Below, piece by piece: positions 26,355-36,733 of a stretch of 64,000 nt of DNA (position 1 is the first letter of the stretch; the number at the start of each line of letters is the position of its first letter). Under the pieces are notes generated by a model. The model was not told the origin of the DNA. It did not search any database and saw only the letters and a list, made by a program, of their open reading frames with translations. The translations under genes and the position numbers were made by a program. Source of the DNA: Stenotrophomonas indicatrix. GTDB taxonomy: Bacteria > Pseudomonadota > Gammaproteobacteria > Xanthomonadales > Xanthomonadaceae. The stretch spans positions 3,100,001 through 3,164,000 of the forward strand of contig NZ_PEJS01000001.1 in assembly GCF_002750975.1 (NCBI RefSeq), in the 5' to 3' direction.

Positions 26355-26410
26355 GCCCCAACCCTAACGGCCATGGCCGATGCGCGCAAACCGCACTCCC
26401 TGGATCCACC

Positions 26411-27625
26411 TCAGCGCTCGGCTGCAGGGGCGACGGCAACCACGTCCGTCGCCGCCACCGGCGCATCTTCGCCCTGCCCTGCCGGCTCCTGCTCGACCGG
26501 ATCGACATCGAACGGCGTGCGGAACACCAGCGAAGGCAGCAGCGTGGTCAAGGCCGCATACAGCAGCAGCGCGCCGAACAGCACCGCGGGAATCTGGAAG
26601 CGATCGCGCATGATCGCGGCCAGCACCAAGGTGAAGATCAGCGTCGGTGCCAGCGCCAGCGATACGCGCAGGCTGCTGCGGAAGCTCTCGCCGAACATCA
26701 CGCGGCGCTGCAGCCAGACCACCGCGATGCGCAGCGGCAGCACCACCAGGGTGATGACGATGCCCAGCCCCAGTGCCTCCCAGCTCAGCGCTTCGCTGGG
26801 CACCTTGGTGCCGGCGTTGAAGAAGTAGAACGGCACGAAGAACGAGGCGAACAGACGCAGCGCATGCAGGTTTTCGTGCGAGGCCAGCAGCGGCATGCGC
26901 TGGTGCAGCAGGCGCGCGACCAGGCCGGCAATGAAGGCGCCGACCAGGTAGTACACGCCCAGCAGGTAGGTGATGTACGCCGCCACCATGCCCACCATCA
27001 CCAGCAGCGAGAATTCCGAGCCCGGCGCATGCGGCGCGACCCAGCGACCGAGCGCGATGAACAGCAGCGGCAGGCCGATCATCATCGCCAGCAGGGCCAG
27101 GCTGGACAGCGCCATGTGCCCGGGGTCGCCAGCCTGCAGCACGATGAACAACGCCGCCAGGGCCAGCAGTTCACCGGCGATGGCCTTGCTGGTGACCCAG
27201 AACCGCTCGTCCTCGCTCAGCCCCAGCCGCGACAGCGAATCCATGATGAAACCGGTGGAGGGGGTCAGCAGCGCAAGCGCCAGCAACCCGGCCGCTTGCC
27301 ATGGCAGGCCGGCGTAACGCCAGGCCAGCCAGCCGACGCCGAACAGGGTCGCACTGCGGATCAGCAGATGCGCCAGCAGCGGCCACATGCCGCGCCGCAG
27401 GGCCTGCAGGTCAACTTCCAGGCCGGCGAACAGGAACAGTGAGGAGATGCCCAGCGTGGCCAGCAGCGCGATGACCGCGTCGTGCGCCTGGTCGCCCAGC
27501 CAGAGCATGCCGATGATGCCGAACAGCAGGCAGGTCAGCGGCGCCGGCAGGCTGAACCGCTGCAGCGCGCGCGGGATGACCAACAGCGCGAAGATCAGCA
27601 GCAGGTAGACCAGTTCATGGCTCAT
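26411..27625 (-). CDS. CPA2 family cation:proton antiporter (KefB-type membrane domain)
   Basis: 404 residues, nearly all membrane: about 11 to 12 helices in the Na+/H+ exchanger fold, with the cross-over region PSTGFIMDS near residue 120 and FVPFYFFNAGTKV in the second half. It lacks the RCK/TrkA-N nucleotide-binding domain found in the other antiporter of this window (34.5 kb). Ion specificity (K+ or Na+) cannot be told. Confidence 0.85.
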   Translation of the reverse strand: MSHELVYLLLIFALLVIPRALQRFSLPAPLTCLLFGIIGMLWLGDQAHDAVIALLATLGISSLFLFAGLEVDLQALRRGMWPLLAHLLIRSATLFGVGWLAWRYAGLPWQAAGLLALALLTPSTGFIMDSLSRLGLSEDERFWVTSKAIAGELLALAALFIVLQAGDPGHMALSSLALLAMMIGLPLLFIALGRWVAPHAPGSEFSLLVMVGMVAAYITYLLGVYYLVGAFIAGLVARLLHQRMPLLASHENLHALRLFASFFVPFYFFNAGTKVPSEALSWEALGLGIVITLVVLPLRIAVVWLQRRVMFGESFRSSLRVSLALAPTLIFTLVLAAIMRDRFQIPAVLFGALLLYAALTTLLPSLVFRTPFDVDPVEQEPAGQGEDAPVAATDVVAVAPAAER

Positions 27626-27731
27626 CGGGGGGACTTCCGTGTGGATCGAACGCGCGCAGGATGCGGGTTCGATCCGGATCGGGCAAGCCGGACACGGCTG
27701 AAAGTGTCCTCTCCTTTCGGCAGAGCGCCCT

Positions 27732-28646
27732 TCAGCGGATCAGCCCATCTGCAATCCGCCCGACCTGCGCAAGTACCGCCGCGCGCTGTTCGAAGCTGAT
27801 CGTGCCCGCCTGCAGATAGGCGGTCAGGACCCAGGGCGAACCGCCCTGCACCGGCCACAACACGGCGATGTCGTTGCGGGCGTCTTCGCCATTGCTGCCG
27901 GTCTTGTCGCCCACCCGCCAACGCTTGCCCAGGCCCGCACGAAGGCAGGCATCGCCGGTTTCGTTGTCGATCAGCCAGTCGGCCAGCTGCTGGCGTGAGG
28001 CAGGCCTGAGTGCATTGCCCAGCACCAGACGCTGCAGCGTCGATGCAATGGCCGCCGGCGTAGTGGTGTCGCGGGGATCATCAATGGCGAAGCTGTTCAG
28101 TTCCGGCTCCAGGCGATCGCTGCGGGTGATCGTGTCGCCGCTGGCGCGCAGGAACGCGGTGACTGCTGGCGGCCCGCCGATCGCTGCGAACAACAGGTTG
28201 GCGGCGGTGTTGTCGCTGGTGATCAACGTGGCCCGGCACAGGTCACGCACGGTCAGGTCCTTGCCGACGTGGCGGCGGGTGACCGGCGCGTGCTCCAGGA
28301 GGTCCTGGGTCCGCACCGGCAGGCGCCGGTCCAGCAGTGCCGCATCGCGCTCGGCCTGCTTGAGCACCGTGGCGGCCAGCACGCTCTTGAAGGTGCTGCA
28401 CAGCGGGAAGCGTTCGTCCTGGCGATGGCCGAGGCGGCGACCACCAGCGCTGTCGAGCAGGGTTACGCCGAGTCGACCGCTGCACGCCTTTTCCAGTGCG
28501 GCGAAGTCGGCGGCGGCAGCGATGGCGGCATCGACCGGTGTGGCGGGCACGGTGGCGGGTGCGGCAGCCCGGGCCAGCAGCGGCAACGCAAGGGTGGACG
28601 CGACTGCGGCACTACTGAACTGCAGGAATCGACGACGGGCAAGCAT
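27732..28646 (-). CDS. blaL2: Class A beta-lactamase, L2 family
   Basis: 304 residues. The N-terminus MLARRRFLQFSSAAVAS is a twin-arginine signal, as in L2 enzymes. Active-site motifs are all present: STFK at 84-87, SDN at 144-146, the omega-loop glutamate in EPELN at 180-184 and KTG at 248-250. L2 is the inducible serine cephalosporinase of S. maltophilia, exported to the periplasm. It is divergent from ampR with a 174-base shared control region, so it is expected to respond to muropeptides. This gene is the strongest taxonomic marker in the window. Confidence 0.95.
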   Translation of the reverse strand: MLARRRFLQFSSAAVASTLALPLLARAAAPATVPATPVDAAIAAAADFAALEKACSGRLGVTLLDSAGGRRLGHRQDERFPLCSTFKSVLAATVLKQAERDAALLDRRLPVRTQDLLEHAPVTRRHVGKDLTVRDLCRATLITSDNTAANLLFAAIGGPPAVTAFLRASGDTITRSDRLEPELNSFAIDDPRDTTTPAAIASTLQRLVLGNALRPASRQQLADWLIDNETGDACLRAGLGKRWRVGDKTGSNGEDARNDIAVLWPVQGGSPWVLTAYLQAGTISFEQRAAVLAQVGRIADGLIR

Positions 28647-28722
28647 GCGGAATCCTCGTGGAAGCTGTCCCGATTATTGAAAGGGTGGGCAAAGGCGACC
28701 AGCGCGTTTTTTCAGCGTCAGT

Positions 28723-28739
28723 CATGAGATTAATTCATG
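28723..28739. promoter_or_regulatory. Dyad in the blaL2-ampR intergenic region, candidate AmpR site
   Basis: CATGA-N7-TCATG forms a 17-bp dyad around an AT-rich centre (GATTAAT), containing LysR-type T-N11-A spacing. It lies about 77 bases before blaL2 and 82 before ampR, in the most AT-rich part of the shared region. Binding by AmpR is inferred. Confidence 0.5.
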
Positions 28740-28820
28740 CATGACGCATTAAACCCTTTATTTATCCAACGCCCATGGCAAGGCGCTACCATCAGCCATC
28801 ATCCTGCCTCACACGTCCCC

Positions 28821-29684
28821 ATGCTGCACCCCACCCTTTCGCTGAATGCGTTGCGCGCCTTCGAAGCGGCTGCCCGGCACCAGAACTTCACCCGCGCCGC
28901 GCTGGAACTCTGCGTCAGCCAGGCGGCGCTGAGTCACCAGATACGCGGACTGGAGGACCGGCTGGGTATCCGCCTGTTCCACCGCCTGCCCCGCGGCGTG
29001 GCGTTGACCGAGGAAGGAGCAGCCCTGTACCCGGTGCTCAATGAATCCTTCGAGCGCATTTCAGCCAGCATCGCCCGCTACACCGGTGGCCCGGCGCGGG
29101 AAGTGCTGACGATCGGCGTGGTCGGCACCTTCGCCACCGGCTGGCTGCTGCCGCGGCTGGCCGCGTTCGATGCGGCCCACCCGGATATCGAACTGCGGCT
29201 GCAGACCCACAACAACCGCATCGACCTGGCCGGTGAAGGCCTGGACCTGGCGATCCGTTTCGGCGATGGCGACTGGCAGGGACAGGCCTGCACGGCGATC
29301 CTGGACGCGCCGTTCGCGCCGTTGTGCGCGCCGGCACTGGCGCGGCGGCTGAAGCATCCGCGCGACCTGGCGGCCTTGCCGCTGCTGCGTTCGTACCGCA
29401 GCGACGAATGGCCACGCTGGCTGCAGATGGCCGGGGCCAACGGCGTGGAAGCACGCGGACCGGTGTTCGATTCGTCCTTGACGCTGGCGGTAGCTGCGGC
29501 CGGTGGCGCAGGCGTTGCCCTGCTGCCGCTGCGCATGTTCGAAGCGGACCTGGCCGAGGGCCGGCTGCTGCAGCCGTTTGCCACCACGCTGGAGCTGGGT
29601 CGCTACTGGCTGACCCGTCTGCGCTCGCGTGCCGAACGGGAACCGGCCAAGCGGTTCCGCGAATGGCTGCAGGCGCAGGGATGA
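28821..29684 (+). CDS. ampR: LysR-type regulator AmpR
   Basis: 287 residues from the ATG at 28821 (MLHPTLSLNALRAFEAAARH), the usual AmpR start and length; the frame extends 28 codons upstream. The HTH is FTRAALELCVSQAALSHQIRGLE. The effector domain has GVVGTFATGWLLPRLAAF. AmpR senses cell wall fragments and UDP-MurNAc-pentapeptide and controls blaL2 (and in S. maltophilia also L1). Divergent orientation to the bla gene supports the call. Confidence 0.95.
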   Translation: MLHPTLSLNALRAFEAAARHQNFTRAALELCVSQAALSHQIRGLEDRLGIRLFHRLPRGVALTEEGAALYPVLNESFERISASIARYTGGPAREVLTIGVVGTFATGWLLPRLAAFDAAHPDIELRLQTHNNRIDLAGEGLDLAIRFGDGDWQGQACTAILDAPFAPLCAPALARRLKHPRDLAALPLLRSYRSDEWPRWLQMAGANGVEARGPVFDSSLTLAVAAAGGAGVALLPLRMFEADLAEGRLLQPFATTLELGRYWLTRLRSRAEREPAKRFREWLQAQG

Positions 29685-29699
29685 AACACGCGCGCCGCG

Positions 29700-29768
29700 G
29701 GTAGCGCCGGGCCATGCCCGGCGCGCGCAGCGGTTGGAAGAAGCCGCCGGGCATGGCCCGGCGCTACC
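29700..29768. repeat. Inverted pair of SMAG palindromes
   Basis: Forward unit 29700-29723 and reverse unit 29743-29768 have identical stems, between the convergent ampR and ABC-F genes. Confidence 0.9.
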
Positions 29769-29775
29769 GATGGAA

Positions 29776-31641
<1,866 letters not shown>

Positions 31642-31975
31642 GGGGGGAGGCGTCCATATAACCGAATGGAATGTGCTGGTAAGCACTGTTCCTGCGACGC
31701 AATTCTAACGTTAACGAATACTTGACGCGCCCCGGGATGCGCGACGGCCGACGTTCCTCTCTCCCACGTCCTGTCCGCGCGCCTCCCGGGCCCCTTCCCC
31801 GTCACCGCCTGTCGCAGCTAAATGGTTGCTGCTGCAACATTTTTTCTGATGACCGGCATTTGACAGGCACTGAATATCCCGTTAATTCCTGTATTGCGCA
31901 CCGCAACAACCGTCGTCCGCCTCACCCCCGTGATGTCGATTCCGGTGCCATCCCGCCAACCGGAGCCCCCTCCCG
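31642..31975. other. Divergent intergenic region, ABC-F to TonB-dependent receptor
   Basis: 334 bases without an ORF. A good -35 hexamer TTGACA at 31860-31865 in the plus direction lies about 110 bases before the receptor start, with AT-rich sequence (TAATTC) 17 bases on as a poor -10. No repeat or riboswitch-like structure is seen. Confidence 0.4.
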
Positions 31976-34363
31976 ATGACCCGCAAGACCAGCCTGATCG
32001 CCGCCGCCGTCGCTGTCGCACTCGGTGGTTCTCCGTTCGTTGCCGCCGCCCAGCAGGCCGGCACCGCCGCCAACACCCTGGATACGGTGATCGTCACCGG
32101 CACCCGCGTGGCCGACCGCACGGTCGCCGAATCGCAGTCGCCGATCGACATCATCACCCCCGAGATCCTGCAGTCCACCGGTACCGGTGAGCTGGCCACC
32201 GCGCTGTCGCGCGCGCTGCCGTCGCTGAACTTCCCGCGCCCCGCGCTGACCGACGGCACCAGCGGTGTGCGCCCGGCACAGCTGCGCGGCCTGTCCCCGG
32301 ACCAGGTGCTGGTACTGGTCAACGGCAAGCGCCGCCACACCTCGGCGATGATCAACGTCAACGGCAGCATCGGCCGCGGTTCGTCGGCGGTGGACATCAA
32401 CGCGATTCCGATCGCCGCCATCGAGCGCGTCGAGGTGCTGCGCGACGGCGCCTCGGCGCAGTACGGTTCGGATGCCATCGCCGGCGTCATCAACATCGTG
32501 CTGAAGGGCAGCGGCAGTGGCGGCAGCCTGGCCGTCGACTACGGCCAGTACTCGGCTGGCGACGGCAACAAGTACCAGCTGTCCGGCGATACCGGCGTGG
32601 AATTCGGCAACGGCCGTGGCCGCGTGCACGTGGCCGGCCAGATCAGCCAGCAGGACGAGAGCGACCGCGCCGGCCCCTATCGCGGCACCACGCCGAATAC
32701 CGTCAACTACCCGTCCGTGGGCCAGACCACCTTCATCGTCGGCGACCCGCGCGTGGACGCCACTGCGGCGTCGGCCAATGCCAGCTTTGATTTCAGCGAC
32801 CACGTGACCGGCTATGCGAGCGCGCTGCTCAGCAACCGCGACATCACCTCGTTCGCGTTCTACCGTTCGCGCAACCACAACGGACAGACCGCGCTGCTGG
32901 CGCAGACCTACCCCGACGGCTTCGTGCCGGAGATCAACCAGTACTCCAAGGACCGCTCGCTGGTGGCCGGGGTCAAAGGCAACACCGACAACGGCTGGAC
33001 CTGGGACCTGAGCCTGAACCACGGCGAGAACACCCTGGATTTCCACACCCGCAACAGCATCAACTACAGCCTGGGCGCGACCAGCCCGCGTTCGTTCTAC
33101 GACGGCACGCTGAAGTACCAGCAGGACATCTTCAACGCCGACCTGACCAAGTCGCTGGACTGGGGCCTGGCCTATCCGGTCACGCTGTCCTTCGGCGGTG
33201 AGTACCGTCGCGAGAAGTGGGACCAGAGCCCGGGCGAGCTGAATTCCTACACCGGCACCGGTGCGCAGGGCTTCGGCGGCTTCACCCCGACCAACGAAGT
33301 GCATACCGACCGCCACAACTACGCAGTCTACGCGGGCCTGGAAGCGGACCTGAGCGAGAAGTTCTCCGCCGGTGTCACTGGTCGTTACGAGGATTACTCG
33401 GACTTCGGCGACCGCTTCTCCGGCAAGCTGTCGGCGCGCTATGCCTTCACCGACAAGGTGGCGCTGCGTGCTACCGCCTCCAGCGGTTTCCGCGCACCGT
33501 CGCTGGCCCAGCAGGGCTACCAGGCGGTGACCAGCCAGTTCCTCAACGGCGTGTTCGTTGAACGCGGCACCTTCCCGACCACCAGCCCGGCCGCACAGGC
33601 ACTGGGCGCGTCGCCGCTGAAAGCCGAAACCTCCACCTCCTACAGCTTGGGCCTGGTGCTGCAGCCGGTGGATCGCCTGTACATCACCGTCGACGCGTAC
33701 CAGATCGACATTGACGACCGCATCGCGTTGTCGTCCAGCATCAGCACCAATGCCGCCAGCAGCGCGCTGCTGACCACGCTCGGCCTGCCGCAGGTGACTG
33801 CGTTCTCGTACTTCACCAACGGCCTGGACACCCGCACCCGCGGCGTCGACTTCGTGTCCAGCTACACCGTGCCGTTCAGCGCCAGCAGCCTGGAACTGAC
33901 CGCGGCCTACAGCTACAACGACACCGAAGTGCAGCGCGTGGGTGGCACGCCGGCGGTGTTCGGCACACTGGGCCTGACCCAGTCGCTGATCGGCCGCGAT
34001 GAAATCGGCCGCATCGAGGACAGTTATCCGCGTGACAAGACGATCCTGAGTGGCACCTGGCGTTCGGATCACTGGGAACTGGGCCTGGCGGCGACCCGCT
34101 ACGGCGAGTTCACGGTGCGCAACTCGGCCACCGCCGCGCGCGACCAGACCTACGGCGACAAGTGGGTGCTGGATGCCTCGGCCAGCTACAAGCCGAGTGC
34201 GAACTGGACGCTGACGGTGGGCGCCGACAACCTGCTGGACGAGTACCCGGATCGCACCGAGGACCTGCAGAACTCGACCTTCGGCATGCTGCCGTACAGC
34301 AACTACTCGCCGTTCGGCTTCAATGGCGCGTATGTGTACGGGCGGATCAAGTACAACTGGTAA
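31976..34363 (+). CDS. TonB-dependent outer membrane receptor
   Basis: 795 residues: signal peptide (1-25), TonB box-like DTVIVTGTR at about 36-44, plug domain with LRGLSPDQVLVLVNGKRRHTS and VEVLRDGASAQYGSDAIAGVINIVLKG, then a beta-barrel ending in a conserved aromatic (VYGRIKYNW). It is paralogous to the receptor at 51.5 kb, with the same plug signature. The substrate is unknown; no transport or regulatory genes are next to it, and no N-terminal signalling extension is present. Confidence 0.92.
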   Translation: MTRKTSLIAAAVAVALGGSPFVAAAQQAGTAANTLDTVIVTGTRVADRTVAESQSPIDIITPEILQSTGTGELATALSRALPSLNFPRPALTDGTSGVRPAQLRGLSPDQVLVLVNGKRRHTSAMINVNGSIGRGSSAVDINAIPIAAIERVEVLRDGASAQYGSDAIAGVINIVLKGSGSGGSLAVDYGQYSAGDGNKYQLSGDTGVEFGNGRGRVHVAGQISQQDESDRAGPYRGTTPNTVNYPSVGQTTFIVGDPRVDATAASANASFDFSDHVTGYASALLSNRDITSFAFYRSRNHNGQTALLAQTYPDGFVPEINQYSKDRSLVAGVKGNTDNGWTWDLSLNHGENTLDFHTRNSINYSLGATSPRSFYDGTLKYQQDIFNADLTKSLDWGLAYPVTLSFGGEYRREKWDQSPGELNSYTGTGAQGFGGFTPTNEVHTDRHNYAVYAGLEADLSEKFSAGVTGRYEDYSDFGDRFSGKLSARYAFTDKVALRATASSGFRAPSLAQQGYQAVTSQFLNGVFVERGTFPTTSPAAQALGASPLKAETSTSYSLGLVLQPVDRLYITVDAYQIDIDDRIALSSSISTNAASSALLTTLGLPQVTAFSYFTNGLDTRTRGVDFVSSYTVPFSASSLELTAAYSYNDTEVQRVGGTPAVFGTLGLTQSLIGRDEIGRIEDSYPRDKTILSGTWRSDHWELGLAATRYGEFTVRNSATAARDQTYGDKWVLDASASYKPSANWTLTVGADNLLDEYPDRTEDLQNSTFGMLPYSNYSPFGFNGAYVYGRIKYNW

Positions 34364-34365
34364 GC

Positions 34366-34395
34366 GGTAACGGGCGCGCCGGGCCCTGCCCGGCG
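34366..34395. repeat. Degenerate SMAG palindrome
   Basis: GGTAACGGGCGCGCCGGGCC and the complementary CCTGCCCGGCG form a damaged unit directly after the receptor gene. Confidence 0.6.
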
Positions 34396-34405
34396 GGTTC
34401 ATCCG

Positions 34406-34445
34406 GGGTCAGATCCCTTTTCCTCCAGGAAAAGGGATCTGACCC
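34406..34445. terminator. 19-bp perfect hairpin, likely bidirectional terminator
   Basis: A perfect 19-bp stem with a 2-base loop (arms 34406-34424 and 34427-34445, starting GGGTCAGATCCCTTTTCCT) lies after the TonB receptor gene and before the ybaL start. It is followed by TATTT. Its symmetry and length suggest a dispersed repeat used as terminator or a mobile palindrome. Confidence 0.6.
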
Positions 34446-34521
34446 TATTTGCTCCAAAGGTTTGCCGCATTTGGCTCATTAGGTGAAAATCGGGGCATCC
34501 CCCTGATTTCTGCGAGAGCCG

Positions 34522-36222
34522 ATGCACCATGACACCGACCTGATCAACATCGTTGCCGTTGGTCTCGGGCTCGCCTTCATCTTCGGCGCGCTGGCCAACA
34601 AGCTCCGCTTGTCTCCTCTGGTCGGTTACCTGGTTGCTGGCATCTGCGTCGGGCCGTTCACGCCGGGCTTCGTTGCCGACCAGGCCCTGGCCAACCAGCT
34701 GGCCGAGCTGGGCGTGATGCTGCTGATGTTCGGCGTCGGCCTGCACTTCTCGCTGAAGGACCTGATGGCGGTCAAGGCCATCGCCATTCCCGGTGCGATC
34801 GGCCAGATCCTGGTCGCTACCCTGCTCGGCTGGGGCCTGGCGGCATTGATGGGCTGGCCGGTCATCCACGGCGTGGTGTTCGGTTTCGCGCTGGCCACGG
34901 CCAGTACCGTAGTGCTGCTGCGCGCGATGGAAGAGCGCCGCCTGCTGGAAACCCAGCGCGGCAAGATCGCGGTCGGTTGGCTGATCGTCGAGGACCTGGC
35001 CTGCGTGCTGGCACTGGTGATGATGCCGGTGATGGCCGGTGTGTTCGGGCCCGACGCGGCCAATGAACACCACACCCTCGGCAGCGTGCTGGCCAGCATC
35101 GGCTGGACGTTCGTGCAGCTGGGCCTGTTCGTGGCGGTGATGCTGGTGGTCGGCCGCCGGGTCATTCCGTGGATCCTGGAGCGCATTGCCGGTACCGGCT
35201 CGCGCGAACTGTTCACCCTGTCGGTGCTGGCGATCGCGCTGGGCGTGGCGTTCGGCTCGGCGATGCTGTTCGGTGTGTCCTTCGCGCTGGGCGCGTTCTT
35301 CGCCGGCATGCTGCTCAATGAATCGGAACTCAGCCACAAGGCGGCCAGCGATTCCCTGCCGCTGCGCGACGCGTTCGCGGTGCTGTTCTTCGTCTCGGTG
35401 GGCATGCTGTTCAATCCCGGCATCCTGATCGAGCACCCGTGGCAGGTGCTGGCCACCGCCGGCATCATCATGTTCGGCAAATCGGCGGCGGCGTTCTTCA
35501 TCGTGCGCGCGTTCGGCCACCCCACCGGCACCGCGTTGACGATCTCGGCCAGCCTGGCGCAGATCGGCGAGTTCGCCTTCATCATCGCCGGCCTCGGCGT
35601 GACCCTGAAGATCCTGCCACCGACCGGCCAAGCGCTGGTGCTGGCCGGCGCGCTGATCTCGATCATGCTCAACCCGCTGGTGTTCGGCCTGCTCGACCGC
35701 TGGCTGCTGAAGCACCAGGAAACCACGCCCACCGCGGTGGAGACCGAGCTGCCACCGGGGCCGTCGCTGGACCTGCACGACCATGCCATCGTCATCGGCT
35801 ATGGCCGCGTCGGCAGCGCGCTGGCGCAGGTGCTGCGCGACCGTGGCGTGCCGGTGATGATCATCGACGACAACAAGGAACACGTGGCCGAGGCGCATGC
35901 CGCCGGCCTGCCCGGCATCCGCGGCAGCGCCGCCTCGGACAAGGTGCTGGCCGAAGCCCATCCCGAGCGCGCGAAGATCGCGGTGCTGGCGATCCCGCAG
36001 CCGCTGGAAGCCGGGGAGACCTTGGCCAAGCTGCGTGCGATCAACCCCAACCTGACCCTGCTGGCGCGCGCGCACAGCGATGCCGAAGTGAAGCATCTGC
36101 TTGAACACGGTGCCGACGGCACGGTGATGGCCGAGCGCGAGCTGGCCTACTCGCTGGCGGAAATGGTGATGGCTACCCCGCCGTACCGCAGTCTTGGGCA
36201 GCACAGCATCCCGGTGGTGTGA
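34522..36222 (+). CDS. ybaL: YbaL-type CPA2 cation:proton antiporter
   Basis: 566 residues: about 12 membrane helices to residue 400 in the Na+/H+ exchanger fold (MHHDTDLINIVAVGLGLAF, FALATASTVVLLRAMEE) and a cytoplasmic RCK/TrkA-N domain from about 415 with the Rossmann loop VIGYGRVGSALAQVL. It resembles E. coli YbaL/KefB. It probably exports K+ in exchange for protons, gated by nucleotides. It stands alone. Confidence 0.9.
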   Translation: MHHDTDLINIVAVGLGLAFIFGALANKLRLSPLVGYLVAGICVGPFTPGFVADQALANQLAELGVMLLMFGVGLHFSLKDLMAVKAIAIPGAIGQILVATLLGWGLAALMGWPVIHGVVFGFALATASTVVLLRAMEERRLLETQRGKIAVGWLIVEDLACVLALVMMPVMAGVFGPDAANEHHTLGSVLASIGWTFVQLGLFVAVMLVVGRRVIPWILERIAGTGSRELFTLSVLAIALGVAFGSAMLFGVSFALGAFFAGMLLNESELSHKAASDSLPLRDAFAVLFFVSVGMLFNPGILIEHPWQVLATAGIIMFGKSAAAFFIVRAFGHPTGTALTISASLAQIGEFAFIIAGLGVTLKILPPTGQALVLAGALISIMLNPLVFGLLDRWLLKHQETTPTAVETELPPGPSLDLHDHAIVIGYGRVGSALAQVLRDRGVPVMIIDDNKEHVAEAHAAGLPGIRGSAASDKVLAEAHPERAKIAVLAIPQPLEAGETLAKLRAINPNLTLLARAHSDAEVKHLLEHGADGTVMAERELAYSLAEMVMATPPYRSLGQHSIPVV

Positions 36223-36224
36223 GG

Positions 36225-36590
36225 GTGCGGCCGGGCTGCGCCCGGCACCCGCTGTGGTGCCGGCCGCTGGCCGGCAACCTCAACAGCCACAGCCGAAGCA
36301 GAAGCGGGGTTCCTGTGGGATGGCGGGGTGGGTCCGGTTGCGGGGGACGCCGTGAATCCATCCCTGGAGGCTTGGCCGCGGCATCCATGCCGCGGACACC
36401 CCCGCAACCAGACCCACCCCGCCTTCGACAGATTTCAGCGAGCTGCGGGTACGGCGTTCGGTGCCGCTGTTGGTAGGTGTCGACCTTGGTCGACACAGTA
36501 GATCCACGCCATGCGTGGATGGATCTCCATCGGAATCGAATATTTCGACAGTGCATCAAAATGCGTCCACGCACGGCGTGGATCTACCTG
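36225..36590. repeat. Composite repeat element, copy B
   Basis: A SMAG unit after the ybaL stop, then the long cruciform with arms 36322-36346 and 36399-36423 (24 of 25 pairs), the TTCGACAGAT trailer, a GTCGACCTTGGTCGAC unit (36472-36496), a GTAGATCCACGCCATGCGTG unit (36497-36520) and a reverse version (36561-36588). The first core hairpin is diverged (CCATCCCTGG), the second is the same as in copy A. Confidence 0.9.
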
Positions 36591-36604
36591 GGTTGGCTGC
36601 CCCC

Positions 36605-36640
36605 AAAAAAATCCCCGGCCGACCCGCATCGGCCGGGGAT
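36605..36640 (-). terminator. Rho-independent terminator of the sulfhydrylase gene
   Basis: A 12-bp perfect stem (ATCCCCGGCCGA with TCGGCCGGGGAT, loop of 6) is followed on the minus strand by seven T residues, about 94 bases past the stop codon of the metY-like gene. Confidence 0.85.
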
Positions 36641-36733
36641 GATATCGCCACGCCCTTGGAGAGCGTCTCTACCGTAACGCTTTCCTGCAGTGGTGGTGAT
36701 CGCCTCTGGCGATGACGACCAAGCCAGCAGGCA

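Noticed and set aside
27732..28646. Possible metallo-beta-lactamase L1
   Set aside because: The protein has the serine enzyme motifs STFK, SDN and KTG and no HxHxDH zinc motif, so it is L2 type.
31922..34402. 826-codon minus-strand frame opposite the TonB-dependent receptor
   Set aside because: The receptor has signal peptide, plug motifs and C-terminal aromatic residue; the antisense frame has no recognisable structure.
34399..36204. 601-codon minus-strand frame opposite ybaL
   Set aside because: Its composition is dominated by His, Gln and Arg and it mirrors a clear membrane transporter gene.
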